DNA from: Flexilinea sp.
Lineage (GTDB): Bacteria; Chloroflexota; Anaerolineae; Anaerolineales; Anaerolineaceae
Length of the DNA stretch: 64,000 nt
Direction: 5' to 3'
NCBI GenBank assembly: GCA_017432685.1
Contig: JAFRIR010000132.1
Coordinates: 47,094-111,093, forward strand
Shown here: in pieces, positions 48,838 through 60,200 of the stretch
How the letters are laid out: each line of letters opens with the position of its first letter
Numbering within the stretch: position 1 is the first letter of the stretch
Notes under the pieces: model-generated
Told to the model about the DNA's origin: nothing
What the model saw: the letters and a program-made list of their open reading frames with translations, nothing else
Database searches by the model: none
Position numbers and translations under genes: made by a program

Positions 48838-48988
48838 ATAAAGAGTAAAGAGTAAAGAGTAAGGAATAAGGAATAAGGAGTAAGGAATAAGGAGTAAAAA
48901 AACCTTACTCCCAACTCTTTACTCCCTACTCTTTGCTACTTACTCTTTACTCCCTACTCTTTACTACTTACTCTTTACTACTTGCTGC
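48838..48988. repeat. heptamer array A13, the longest, mirrored
   Basis: About 8 units of AGAGTAA/GGAATAA/GGAGTAA are followed, after AAAAAACC, by about 13 units of the complementary TTACTCC/CTACTCT/TTACTAC type. They keep 7-bp phase throughout. The two halves can pair into a very long hairpin. It ends 10 bases before the stop of the UPF0316 gene. Confidence 0.93.
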
Positions 48989-48997
48989 TTTGAATGT

Positions 48998-49534
48998 TTA
49001 TTTTCTCCAGGTTCCGGCGTTGACAGGTTTGAAATCGTCCTCGGTGATGAAGGCACTCTCATCGATCTCGTGGATGATCTTTCTCACGTCTTTTGTGTGT
49101 TTGCGTTTGACGCTGGTGGAGACTACGTCTACGCTCCCATTCATGCCCTGACCTACCAGCTCCGTCACACCATAGCCCTGATCACGCAGCGCTTTGGCGA
49201 TCTCTTTGCCTTTCGTCTGGGATACCACGTTGACCTGACGGTAACCGATGGCCAGCCGTTCTTCAATGCGCATGCCGAGTACATTGCCGGTGGCATATCC
49301 GACCCCGTAGCACAGGATGGTGAAGGGGTGTTTAGCGCCGGTCAGCACGTTGGAGATGGCTACGACATAAATGATCGATGTGGTGACGCCGAGGATCCAG
49401 ACGATCACGCGCTGACCGCGGACGACGAACAGCATACGGAGGGTGTCGAGACACATGTCCACCAGCCGCAGCAGAAAAATTACAAAACCTCCCATAAGAA
49501 CTTCGGGAGTCAATGTATTTAAGAATTCAGTCAT
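48998..49534 (-). CDS. UPF0316/DUF2179 membrane protein
   Basis: This 178-residue protein has three N-terminal hydrophobic helices (EVLMGGFVIFLLRLVDMCLD, VIVWILGVTTSIIYVVAISN, FTILCYGVGYATGNVLGM). A C-terminal DUF2179-type soluble domain (EIAKALRDQGYGVTELVGQG, then DVVSTSVKRKHTKDV) follows. This is the UPF0316 layout, of unknown function. AGGAG lies five bases before the ATG at 49534; a longer frame would translate a heptamer array. Confidence 0.88.
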   Translation of the reverse strand: MTEFLNTLTPEVLMGGFVIFLLRLVDMCLDTLRMLFVVRGQRVIVWILGVTTSIIYVVAISNVLTGAKHPFTILCYGVGYATGNVLGMRIEERLAIGYRQVNVVSQTKGKEIAKALRDQGYGVTELVGQGMNGSVDVVSTSVKRKHTKDVRKIIHEIDESAFITEDDFKPVNAGTWRK

Positions 49535-49545
49535 AATGTCTCCTG

Positions 49546-49676
49546 TAATTAATGAGGAATGATAAATGAGAAATGAGAAATTGTGGTGTCGCTTCGCGAC
49601 TTCTATAGGTTTGAAGGCCGCGCAGCGGCTTCCATAATTTTTCATTCTTCATTATTCATTCTTCATTTATTCGTGC
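49546..49676. repeat. mirrored heptamer arrays A14 around hairpins
   Basis: AATGAGG, AATGATA, AATGAGA, AATGAGA (left) and ATTCTTC, ATTATTC, ATTCTTC, ATTTATT (right) flank GTGTCGC-TTC-GCGAC and a second GCCGC-GCA-GCGGC hairpin. The left half matches the element at 37226-37277 base for base over long stretches in reverse orientation. Confidence 0.88.
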
Positions 49677-49684
49677 GCTTGTAT

Positions 49685-49752
49685 AACGCAACACGTGATA
49701 CAGCCCTTGCGTGTTGGCTCCGCAACAGCGCAAGAGCAGTCTCCGTGTGCTC
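49685..49752. repeat. hairpin element R5
   Basis: This copy has the apical stem CTTGCGTGTTG / CAACAGCGCAAG. Six pairs are replaced on both sides compared with the other copies while the outer arms stay the same. Confidence 0.85.
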
Positions 49753-49755
49753 AGT

Positions 49756-49800
49756 TAAACAAACAAGAGGCCGGAACCCCGGCCTCTTGTTTGTTTGCTT
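49756..49800. terminator. bidirectional terminator after glgP
   Basis: AAACAAACAAGAGGCCGG / CCGGCCTCTTGTTTGTTT is an uninterrupted long stem with a 4-base loop and T-rich sides, directly after the glucan phosphorylase stop. Confidence 0.85.
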
Positions 49801-51958
49801 ATTTGCCTGATTCAATTGCCGGGATGTACATCTTCCGAACGTAATCACTCACCATGCGGCGGGTGCTGAACATCGGAGAAAGGGTCTTGATGGCATTTTT
49901 CATCATAGGCATCCAGTCCGGAGACGGGGCAGCCGGATCAGTGCGGTTGTAGTACTTCGGGATGATCTCGTTTTCCAACGTTTCATAGAGGCTGAGCGCG
50001 TCCGCATCATCCTGTGCTTCGTTGGAAGGATATTCATCTTCGGTGCCGATGGCCCAGCCGTTCATGCCGTTGTAGCCTTCAGCCCACCAGCCGTCGAGGA
50101 CGGAGAAGTTCAGGGCGCCGTTCATGGCGGCCTTCATGCCTGATGTGCCGGAAGCTTCGTTCGGGCGGCGCGGGGTGTTCATCCACACGTCAACACCCTG
50201 AACCAGGTGGCGGGCGATATCCATGTTGTAGTCTTCGAGGAAGACCATGCGGCCGCCGGTGCGGTGATCTTTGATGGCGCGGTAAAGCTGCTGGACGATC
50301 AGTTTGCCGGGTTCGTCGGCCGGGTGAGCTTTCCCGGAGAAGATGATTTGGACCGGGCGGTCGATGTCGTTGAGAATGCGGATCAGCCGTTCATAGTCGC
50401 GCAGAACCAGATAGCCGCGTTTGTAGGTCGGGAAGCGGCGGGCAAAGCCGATGGTCAGCGCATCCGGTTCCAGCATAACACCGCCGGCGATGATCTGCAC
50501 CGGGTGTACAGAGCCGGTGAGCCATGCCTTGCGGGCGGCGCGGGTGATGTAGTTGTTCAGCATACGCTTCTGATGGCGGCGGACATCCCACAGGACATAA
50601 TCCGGGATCGTGTCGATCTTTTCCCAGTTCTTCGGATCGTCGGGATTTTTGCGCCAGTCTTCGCCAAGGAACTCGTCAAAAACAAGACCCATACGGCGGG
50701 ACAGCCAGCTGAAGGAATGCACACCGTTGGTGATGTGGTCGATCGGAATTTCGTTCACATCACGTTCCGGCCACAGGAAGTGCCACATCTTGCGGGAAAC
50801 TTCACCGTGCAGTGCGGAAACTCCGTTGTTATGTTCGGAAAGCTTGAGGGCCAGGATCGGCATGGTGAACTGTTCACCCCATTCGGTGTTTTCCTTCGCC
50901 AGGTCGATGAACTGGTCGCGGGTGAGTCCAAGCTTTTCCCACATGGGGGCGAAATACTTTTCCACCAGCCAGATCGGGAACTTGTCGTTGCCGGCAGGAA
51001 CCGGGGTGTGGGTGGTGAAGACATCGCTCTTGCGGACGATGGCAGCGGCTTCTTTGAAGTTCATGCCGCCGGCAACCATTTCACGGCAGCGTTCCAGCGC
51101 CAGGAAAGCCGCATGGCCTTCATTCATGTGCCAGACCGCCGGGTCAATGCCCAGGGTGCGCATGGCGCGGACACCGCCGATGCCCAGCAGGATCTCCTGG
51201 GAGATGCGGGTCTCAAGGTCGGCTGTGTAAAGCTTGGCGGTCAGCTGCTGGTCATAGGAGCTGTTTTCCGGAATGGTGGTATCGAGCAGGTAAAGGGAAA
51301 TGCGTCCGACCTGCATCTTCCAGACCTGGGCATAGATGTCACGGCCGGGAAGGGAAACGGAAACCAGCACCTTGGCGCCGTCTTCATAATACAGCGGGAT
51401 GATCGGGAGTTTGGAAAAATCCAGATAGAAGTTGGAGGTTTCCTGCCAGCCGTCTTCGCTGATCTTCTGGACGAAATAGCCCTGGTTGTAGATGAAACCG
51501 ATGGCATTGAGGGGCAGCCCCATGTCGCTGGATTCCTTCAGATGGTCACCCGCCAGAATCCCCAGACCGCCGGCATAAGCCGGGATGGACTCGTGCAGAC
51601 CGAATTCAAAGGAAAGATAGGCGATGGATTTGTCCCCGTGGTTGGGGTAATGCTGATTGAACCAGGTATCTTTGTCGTTCATGTAGGCATCGAATTTTTC
51701 CATCATCGCGTCGTAGGCGAGCAGATAATCATTGTCTTCGGCAGCCCGTTTCAGCTGATCGGCAGGGATCTGCTGAAGCATGATGATCGGGTTGTGCTGA
51801 ACGTGATCCCACAGTGTTTTGTTCAGTCTTCTATACAGATAGAGCGCATCCGGGTTCCATGACCACCAGAGGTTGTAAGCCAGTTCGTTCAGGCGTCCGA
51901 TGCGTTCCGGTATTTCACTGTTGGCAACCGGGATTCTTTCATAGATTTTCTTTTGCAT
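49799..51958 (-). CDS. glgP: alpha-glucan phosphorylase
   Basis: This 719-residue GT35 enzyme releases glucose 1-phosphate from glycogen or maltodextrins. The N-terminal DUF3417-type part (RIGRLNELAYNLWWSWNPDA) precedes the barrel (YFSFEFGLHESIPAYAGGLG-like). The PLP lysine is in EASGTSGMKAAMNGALNFS. Length and domain order match the AgpA/Thermotoga-type subfamily rather than the ~800-residue GlgP. AAGGAAAA lies before the ATG. It is transcribed alone with its own terminator. Confidence 0.94.
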   Translation of the reverse strand: MQKKIYERIPVANSEIPERIGRLNELAYNLWWSWNPDALYLYRRLNKTLWDHVQHNPIIMLQQIPADQLKRAAEDNDYLLAYDAMMEKFDAYMNDKDTWFNQHYPNHGDKSIAYLSFEFGLHESIPAYAGGLGILAGDHLKESSDMGLPLNAIGFIYNQGYFVQKISEDGWQETSNFYLDFSKLPIIPLYYEDGAKVLVSVSLPGRDIYAQVWKMQVGRISLYLLDTTIPENSSYDQQLTAKLYTADLETRISQEILLGIGGVRAMRTLGIDPAVWHMNEGHAAFLALERCREMVAGGMNFKEAAAIVRKSDVFTTHTPVPAGNDKFPIWLVEKYFAPMWEKLGLTRDQFIDLAKENTEWGEQFTMPILALKLSEHNNGVSALHGEVSRKMWHFLWPERDVNEIPIDHITNGVHSFSWLSRRMGLVFDEFLGEDWRKNPDDPKNWEKIDTIPDYVLWDVRRHQKRMLNNYITRAARKAWLTGSVHPVQIIAGGVMLEPDALTIGFARRFPTYKRGYLVLRDYERLIRILNDIDRPVQIIFSGKAHPADEPGKLIVQQLYRAIKDHRTGGRMVFLEDYNMDIARHLVQGVDVWMNTPRRPNEASGTSGMKAAMNGALNFSVLDGWWAEGYNGMNGWAIGTEDEYPSNEAQDDADALSLYETLENEIIPKYYNRTDPAAPSPDWMPMMKNAIKTLSPMFSTRRMVSDYVRKMYIPAIESGK

Positions 51959-52097
51959 TTTTCCTTATCCTTACTTTAACCGGTCATGTCGCGGACCGGC
52001 CTTGTTTCGCATATTAACTAACTATATCTTACTTGAATCTTTACTTTTGTCAGGAAAAAAGTGACAAATGTCATCGGGCAGACGATTAAAAAAAATC

Positions 52098-52156
52098 GTG
52101 AATAATGAATCGTTTAGAATACCGCGAAACGGCTTCCTGAATGATTCATTATTCAC
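52098..52156 (-). terminator. inverted repeat after the solute-binding protein gene
   Basis: GTGAATAATGAATC / GATTCATTATTCAC is a perfect 14-bp repeat around an inner ACCGCGAAACGGC hairpin, followed on the minus strand by GATTTTTTTT. It probably terminates the gene ending at 52172. Its arms resemble heptamer-type words. Confidence 0.6.
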
Positions 52157-52171
52157 TTTTCAATGATATTT

Positions 52172-54238
52172 TTATTCCTCAAATTCGAGGAATCCGTCGT
52201 CAAATTCATCAAATTCCTCGTCAGGCTGCTCCTGCACAATATCTCCGAGAAATGCCGGGACGATCGCGCGGGTCCAGGTGACTTCGGAACTGATGAAATA
52301 ATCCTGCAAAATCTGCGGATAGAAATCAAAATAGATATTCGAATAGATCGGGATCATTGGCAGCACCTCGGAGAAGCGTTCCTGGAATTTGATCCAGCGC
52401 TCGCAGTACTCCAGCGTGTCACCGGGTTCCGTCCGGCGCAGCTCCACCGCCAGCCGGTAAAGCTCTTCATCCGCCATTTCCGTATAGTTCCAGGTGGGCA
52501 GACCGTTCTCTCCGGGAATGAAATGCGCGGAAGGGTCAAACACGATATCGAAGTTTGTCCCCAAATAGATCATGTCATAATCCCGTTCTGTCCGGCGGTA
52601 AAAGAGATCCAGCACTTCCTCCATGCTCTTTGGAACGAGTGTCAGATGGATCCCGGCTTCCCGCAGCAGCGGCAGAAAATGTTCTTCCAGGATCCCCGCG
52701 ATCCGGTTCCCCGCCGGGTAGACCAGCGTCAGATCCAGCGGGACGAGCACGCCATCGATCACCTTGCAGCGGATATCATCCGTTTCCGGGTCAAAGGCTT
52801 CTCCGTCCCGGTTCAGCGTCCAGCCGTCTTCCGTCAGCAGACGGACCGCCTCATCCGTGTTCGGGTCATAATAATGGAGACCGTCCATCGACAGCGCCTC
52901 CCAGCGTGCCAGTTTCTGATCATATTCCCGCTTTTCGGCAGCGGTGGGATTTTCCGGTTCCTCGATCGGGTAAGCCATGGTCCCGTTCACGATCTGGTAC
53001 ATCCACTGGCCGAGGCCGTAAAAGCCGTCCACCCGCAGTCCGTAATTCCCGACATAATCATAAACTGTCCCGTCCTTGTCCAGACTGTAGGCGATCGCCT
53101 GCCGGACGGACTGACTGCCAACGGTCGGTTTTTCGGTCGCGAAGGAAAGGAAAGTCAACCCGATGCGGGGGTAGTTGCTCATGCCATAGCCGCTGCCGAT
53201 CAGCTGTACGGCTTCCGTGACAGCGTCGGCCCGGGTCACCTTGTTCAGCAGACCGAATTCACCGCTGCGAAGCTTGTCCACCATGGTCTCGTTCTCGGCA
53301 ACCGTATAGACCAGCTTTTGGATAGCAGGCTTGTAGCCCTCTGTGTCGCCCTTGTAGTAGGGGTTGATCTCAAATTCAGCGGTGGTCCCGTCATAGGAAG
53401 TGAGCACGTAGGGACCGCTGACGGCTGACGGATGGGAAAGGTACCCGGTTTCCGGATCCAGCACAGTCTGTTTCAGCAGCGCCGCGTCAAAGGGACCGTC
53501 GATATAGACGCCATCACCGTCATCCCGGATCGTACACCCCGGTGCGATGACGTGCATCGGAGAGGGTGTGCAGTACAGCAAACCCAGTTCATAGAAAAAC
53601 GGCAGATATTCACCGCGGATGGTGATGGAAAACTGCCGCTCTCCGGTCAGGCGAATCCCGCTGACAGTTTTTGAAGCTCCCGAAAGATATTCAGAGACGC
53701 CCCTGATGTGATCCAGCCGCAGCGGCTTTCCGCCCAGTTCCCGGACTTCCGGAGCGATGGACATCAGAAATGTGAAAATGTAATCTTCAGCTGTGATGGG
53801 AGTTCCGTCCGAATAATAGAGATCCGAATAGAGCGAGATATAATAGGTGCGGTCTCCCGTATCCTTATCCTTTTCTGCCAGTCCGTTGCATACGGAGGAA
53901 TCGTAAATGAACAGACCTTCTTCCCCGTCCCAGGTTACCAGGTTGTAACCGTGGATCAGGATGCGCACATCCAGATCCGCGGTGTTGTCGCCCCACATAT
54001 CGGTGTAAAAGTTGCCCTCGAGGTGGGTCGGGTTGCCGACGATCAGCTCATCATAACTGTATTCCGGCAGTGTGAACTCCGGTTCCTCTTCTTCAAACGT
54101 TTCCGGTCCGGTTTCCGCCTCCTCTTCCGGAATATCTGAGGGGATCATTTCCGTATCAGCAGGATCCTGTGCAGCCGCGGGCAGGGAAAGGAGAGCCAGC
54201 AGCAAAAGCAGCGCCAAAATGATCGCATTTTTTTTCAT
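52172..54238 (-). CDS. family 5 extracellular solute-binding protein
   Basis: This 688-residue protein has a signal peptide (MKKNAIILALLLLLALLSLP, cleavage near AAAQD) and an acidic linker (about 28-58). The SBP_bac_5 fold follows: YYISLYSDLYYSDGTPITAE, PEVRELGG, VRQAIAYSLDKDGTVYDYVG. This is the oligopeptide/nickel-type ABC receptor family. There is no lipobox cysteine, and no permease or ATPase genes lie nearby. The C-terminus is again strongly acidic. AAGGAGG at good spacing; 11 bases separate it from the giant protein gene, so they form an operon. Confidence 0.85.
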   Translation of the reverse strand: MKKNAIILALLLLLALLSLPAAAQDPADTEMIPSDIPEEEAETGPETFEEEEPEFTLPEYSYDELIVGNPTHLEGNFYTDMWGDNTADLDVRILIHGYNLVTWDGEEGLFIYDSSVCNGLAEKDKDTGDRTYYISLYSDLYYSDGTPITAEDYIFTFLMSIAPEVRELGGKPLRLDHIRGVSEYLSGASKTVSGIRLTGERQFSITIRGEYLPFFYELGLLYCTPSPMHVIAPGCTIRDDGDGVYIDGPFDAALLKQTVLDPETGYLSHPSAVSGPYVLTSYDGTTAEFEINPYYKGDTEGYKPAIQKLVYTVAENETMVDKLRSGEFGLLNKVTRADAVTEAVQLIGSGYGMSNYPRIGLTFLSFATEKPTVGSQSVRQAIAYSLDKDGTVYDYVGNYGLRVDGFYGLGQWMYQIVNGTMAYPIEEPENPTAAEKREYDQKLARWEALSMDGLHYYDPNTDEAVRLLTEDGWTLNRDGEAFDPETDDIRCKVIDGVLVPLDLTLVYPAGNRIAGILEEHFLPLLREAGIHLTLVPKSMEEVLDLFYRRTERDYDMIYLGTNFDIVFDPSAHFIPGENGLPTWNYTEMADEELYRLAVELRRTEPGDTLEYCERWIKFQERFSEVLPMIPIYSNIYFDFYPQILQDYFISSEVTWTRAIVPAFLGDIVQEQPDEEFDEFDDGFLEFEE

Positions 54239-54249
54239 GATCCGCCTCC

Positions 54250-57200
54250 TTATTCGAAGCAGTCTGCCGCGTTCAGGTTGATCTGGCCGAGACCCAACGG
54301 AACACCATATTCATCAATGAAGGTGCCGGGGTCAACGAAGACCAGGTCCGGATATTCCGGATCCGGAAGATCCGTCGGGACCGGCTCAATTTCCCGCGGT
54401 TCCGGCGTTCGCTGCGGTGTGCGTTCCGGTTCCTTGGTCGGCATCAGCGTCAGCGTCGGCAGCGGTGTCCGGGTGACTGCCGGTGTGGTCGTCAGAGTCA
54501 CACTGGGAGTCGCGCTGGGTGTGACAGTCGTGGGCGTTACTGCCGGTGTGGTCACGATAATGATGGGTGTCACTGTCTCTTCCGGTTCGTCGGGTTCTTC
54601 CGTCTCGTCCGGAGGTTCCGGGGTAGGTGTCACCGGTGTCGGCGTAGGCGTTTCCGTAGTCGGCGTGGGCGTTTCCGTAATCGGAGTGGGTGTCTCCGGG
54701 GTCGGTGTGACCGTATAGCTGTTGGTCAGGGTGGTCAGCGTTCCCTGCCTGTCGGTGGATGTCAGTTCATAGCCTTCCGGAAGTTCGGGCTCGGACCAGG
54801 TGTATGCGATCTCTTCGCCCTGTGCATATTTCGGCAGGCTGCTGACAATATCCGTCCAGTGGTTCTCTTCGCTTAATGTGACGGTTTGGACCTCGCTGCC
54901 GTTCGCCAGGAGCTGCACTTCGATGCTTTCCGGCCGCGCACCGGCTTCGTCATCATTGTCTTCCCAGACTTTCAGGATGATGGCTTCGGTCACTTCCGGC
55001 GTATAGCTGTTGGTGATTGTGTACAGCGTCATATCACCCGAAATTTCGGATGTGTATTCCTGAGGAACGTCGAGTTCTTCCACCGTATAGTTGATCGGGC
55101 TTCCGCCGGCGGTGACTTGCGGGAGACCCTTGAAGGTGTAGCTCCAGGTGTTCCCGCTTCCGGTAATGCTCACCGGGCTTCCTGAAATGGCTCCGTTGGC
55201 GTAAAGCTGCAGGGTGATGCTGGTGGGACGGATCCCGTCCTGATCGTTTTCATCCTCCCAGACTTTTTCAACCGGGATGTCGATGGGATCCGGTATCAGC
55301 TCATAGACATTCTCGAAGGTGACGGTATCGTGCCACCGCTCTTCGCTGATGGTGCCGTTGTTGTTGTCGCCGGAGCTGCTTTCTCCGTTGATCTTCTTCA
55401 GAACCATTGTCCCGAAGGAACCGGAGATCTCGGAACCTTCACCCGGTTCTTCCCATATCTCATACTTGTTGTCCGTAATGTTGCTGAAGGCTGCCATGTT
55501 CTGCGGGACGCCGTCACGGATCTCGATCGTCGCTCTCTGGACTTCCGAACCGGAATGATCGGATGCCCAGGTCTTCAGAATGAAGGTCACGTCCTGATCC
55601 AGACCCTTGAGATTCAGCCCTTCCGGAGCGGTGACGGTCTTCCGAACGAGGATGGATTTCACCGGATAGAGGTAGAAGTTGTCGCTCAGCGTGCCGGTGT
55701 TGACCATGTAGCGGATGTTGTTGGCAAGCGCATTGGCGTTGTAGATATCATAGGTTGAAAGGGCAAAATAGCGGCCTTTGGCTTCTTCCGCGCCGATCTC
55801 TTCAGCATCGGTGAAGACCAGATACTCACCCGCTGCCGGGACAGAGGTGGCGAAGGAGCGGTAATGCTCAAGGTTGTACTCTGCCATACCGGTCAGATCT
55901 GCAACCAGTTTTCCGGTCAGCGCGTCAAAGATCTTGATGGTGCTCAGCCCTTCCGGATCCTGATCTACACCGGTGTCCAATGTATATGCATGGACAAAGG
56001 TACCCTGCAGCACATTGCCGGCAACTTCCTGCTCCTTGCTGAGTGTGGTGCCGTCATCCTGCAATAGACGGGTGTCAATGGCAAACTTCGTCCCGTCTGC
56101 GTAGGCTTCGATATTGGCATCGGGGGATAATATTTTGATGTTTGTTCGATCAGTTGCAATATGAGAGCCTGTGATTTCAGCTCCGGAACCAATGCCAGAG
56201 GCTCCCCATCCTCCGATTGCTACAATTTTGTTGTCCTCTTCATCAACTTCAATAGAAATATTGATTATGGTTCCCTGGAAGTAATTTTGTTTTTCTCCAA
56301 GACCACTACTGAGAATCTGAGTTTGGTCGACACCTCCGCCGATTCCGGCGCCACCGAGCATATGTGTACTGTCAGAGAACCCGCCAATTGCTTTCAGAAT
56401 TGTTCCGCCGGTAATATTAACAGTTACCTGATCTGCTCCGGCTCCGCCGCCAATTCCGGCTCCGCCTCTTTCTCCACCTTGTGCTAATTTAATCGTTCCA
56501 CCGGTGATTGTAACGGTGGTTTCTGCTAAAGTTGGTTCCCCTAATCGACATTTATATTCATTTCCGGATTTGTTGGAAGTATTTTTATTGGGTGTCCCTC
56601 CTGATCCAATTCCTGCTGCGACCATACCACCTTGCGCGGTAATTTCGCCACCATTGATTGTAATTTGGGCGTGACCCTGGTATCCTCCTCCGATTCCGGC
56701 ACCTCCATGATGGTAATTGTCTAAACCGGCACCACCGGTTGCATTGATCTTGCCACCGTTAATTGTGATGATTGCATCAGAATACATCCCACCGCCAATG
56801 CCGGCTCCATTGTAATTCAATGATTGAGCAGTTATATCACCGCCATTGATGGTGACATCAGCGTAATAATAGCCCGGTCCTTTCTTTTGTTCTCCATTGA
56901 CGACAGCGGTTTTACTGCTTCCTAAACCTGCTCCGATACCGGATCCATCATTTGTGCTTTCTGCAAATATTGTTCCGCCATTGATAATTATTTTGCCACT
57001 GTCGCAGTGACTGCCGCCGCCAATGCCGGATCCGTCTCCCTGACCTGTTGCGTTGATTGTTCCATCGTTGATAGTGATTCCACCCCAATAGCTGATATCA
57101 GTGCCATCAGAGCTTTTCAATTTGAAAGAATCGTTCGATTTACCCCCTCTGTCAGATGAGCCGATTCCCGCAGCACCATCTCCACCTTGAGCATTAATGG

Positions 57201-60200
57201 TACCGCCATTAATGATAATGTGACCATAAAATACTGAATTATTGCCAGAATCATCATCATTTATTGTTTCTTCGTTGTTTACAATTGTAATGAAATTATT
57301 GGTTCTGCTGCCTCCGATACCGGCGCTTCTTTCTCCGCCGTATGCGTTCAAAGTTCCTTCGCCATCAAGAATCAGCGTTGCCAATGAAGAATGTACGGGA
57401 TCTGCAGTATTAAATTCGAATCCAACCTCTAATCCGGCCCGTTTATTGCCTCCCTGAAGCGTATTGACAGATCCTTCCGCTAAGGTCATTGTACATTCAA
57501 CATCCGGATTGACCTTCATTGCGGGGAAACTTCCCTCAGGACTGATATTGACACCTGCCAGAGTAACTTTTGAATCACCGGCGGCCACGACACCGTATTT
57601 GAGTTCACCTTCTGTTTTCAATGTTACATCTCCGCCGGTGATTTTGATGGAAGGTTTATCCGGATCAGGTGATGTAGAGAGATTTAAATCTCCTAATGTC
57701 ACATTGGCATTTCCGTTAATGACGATTTGCTGTGATGATGCAATGCCGGAATCATTATTAGTGACCGTAACATTTCCGCTCTTTATTTCCAAATAAGCGG
57801 GAGTTATTATCTTGCCATTTTCATCGATTTCGGCACCATGAAATACAGCCAGCTGGTACGTTCCGTTTTTGTCCCAATAGCTCATATCATCCGGGTGATA
57901 TGTAACGGGTCCTGTAAACGACAATTTGAAATCACAACCTTCAATATTATGCGCTTCGCCGGCGGTCAAAGGAACCGGTGTTGGTGCAGGTGTCGGTTCC
58001 GGTGTTGATTCTTCTTCCGCGGTGGTAAGCAGAACCGGCGCGCCGCGGAACTTTGAAACGCTGCGTTTGGTCACGGTCGGGGTCGGTTCGGCAGTCGGTT
58101 CAACAGCCGCTTCGGTGACGGTCAGCGTGCCCTCTTCGAAGCTGATGGCGTAATATGCGTTCCCGGATTTCGGTCCGCTGATCGTGACGGATTCGATGGT
58201 ACTGGCGGACTCGCCAACTTCCATCTGAGAACCGGAGAACACCACGGATTCGATGCGATGACCTTCCATGAGACCGTCTGCGATGACATTTTTCGTCCCC
58301 TCGACCACCAGCGCTTCACCGTCATAAACCTTGCTCAGGTCAGCCGGGCGGAGCGTCAGGTTTTTCCGGTAATAGAGCTCCATTTCAGCGCTCTTACCGA
58401 TCTGATCTGCGGTGGCGGTGAAAACGCTGATTCCTGCCGCGTGGTCCCAGGTGTAGCCCGGGACTTCCACGTGTCCATCGAAGCTCTCCGCCAGGCGCAG
58501 GTCATACGTCTCTTCCTCATGACCCGGCAGCGGGTCACCGTCCATGTCCAGCATGCGGACGGTCAGCGCGGCGGTTTTGTAATCCCGGTAATAAAATGTG
58601 ATCTCATTTGTCCCGGCTGTCAGGACGGCTGATTCCACGTTCCGGGTCGGGAACAGGCCCGGAACTTCCGCAGCAAATTCATAAACGACCGCCTTGTCGC
58701 CGGAGACCGTGCGGGTCACCGGTTCACGGACCGGCGTGCTGTCATCTGCCCTCAGGTAGTGAACGGTATAGCTGATGGTCTGCGGCGCTTTGGTGTAGGT
58801 GATGGTCAGCACGTTTTCATCAGGATCCTGCGACAGGGTGAGACTGCTCTGAGCCTGTTCGGCAAGCCAGTCCACGATGATCACGGCCCGCTCGGTGACA
58901 ATATCTCCCACCTCCGCACCGGAGGCGGTCACGGTCTTTCCGGCATGCAGCACGGCGCCGGTCTCCGCGGCCAGATACTCTACCCGGTAGGTGAGCGCAT
59001 TGGCGCTGAAGCAGGCATAAAGCGTCACGTCTTCCGTGACCGGCGCGCCGAAGTTCCAGTGATCCCCGCCCTCGGTGTACCAGCCGGTGAAGCTGTGGAA
59101 GGCTTTCACCGGGTCGTCAGGCTGGGCGACAGCTGTGCCGTATGGGACGCTGATCGTCTGTGTGCTGTCATCCGTGACAAAGGTGACCTGCGGATCTTCC
59201 CAGCGTGCATAAAGCGCGAGATTATGGTTCGGCATGGTGGCAGGGGCTGAGGCTCCGGCATCGGTAAACCAGCCGATCAGGGTGCGGTCGGAATTCTCAA
59301 CGCTGAAGTCCGGAGAGATAGCCGCTCCGAAACGTATCGGATCACTGGTAGAAAGCTTTTCCGCTCCGTTATAGTATTCAATGACATATGTCTTGCGGTC
59401 ATAGTAGAAATTATAGGTGTTGTCTGCAAAGCTGTCGTTCCCGGTATTATGATCGTAATCGGTGAGCGTTTTTGCGTTCAGAGTTCCGCTGGTGTAAACT
59501 GTCTGGCTCAGTTCTTTGGATAATGTATATTCACCTTCCGGATTTTCCAGCCAGTAGTTCACCGTTTTCGTCGCCGAATCTGTGGTCCACCTGGCGGTAT
59601 AGCTCCTATTTTCAAGCATATCTTCCGTGACGGTGATACGTTTGGTGAGATAGTTGTCCCAGCCATTGAAATAATAATGCGGACGGGTGACTTCCGTCGG
59701 CCATTTGGATGTGATCGGTTCACCGAGACGGGCGGTAAAGGAATAAGTTTTCAATTCCTGACCGTTCATTTTGATCACGGCATCATCAGCGCCAAGGTTA
59801 AAGCTGAATTCAAAGCTGCTGAGTTTGTAGTAAACCGGCAGAACCGCGGTGCCTTCACCGTTAATCATTACGGAAGAAGCGGCATTCATCGTCTCATCCG
59901 GTTCATAGCCTTTGTAATTTTTGGTGAGGACGAAATCATCGACGGTCACGGTCGTCCCGGTTTTTCCGGTCATCTGATCTGTTTCCGCATATTCATAGAC
60001 GGTATCAGAACCGGAGAACATTTCCTTATAATAAACGACGCTGTAGGCAGATTCAACTGCTTCCCATTGTGCGCTGAGGATCCTGTCTTCTGTCAGCGTG
60101 ACTGTTGTAACCGGGCTGCTGTTTTCATCCAGCCAGCTGGTGAAGCGGTAACCCTTCCGCGTCGGTTTGTAGTCTTCAAGTTCAACTGTCTGTCCGTACA

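Noticed and set aside
54250..54400. LPXTG cell-wall anchor at the end of the giant protein
   Set aside because: The C-terminus has no LPXTG, no hydrophobic helix and no basic tail, so sortase anchoring cannot be claimed.
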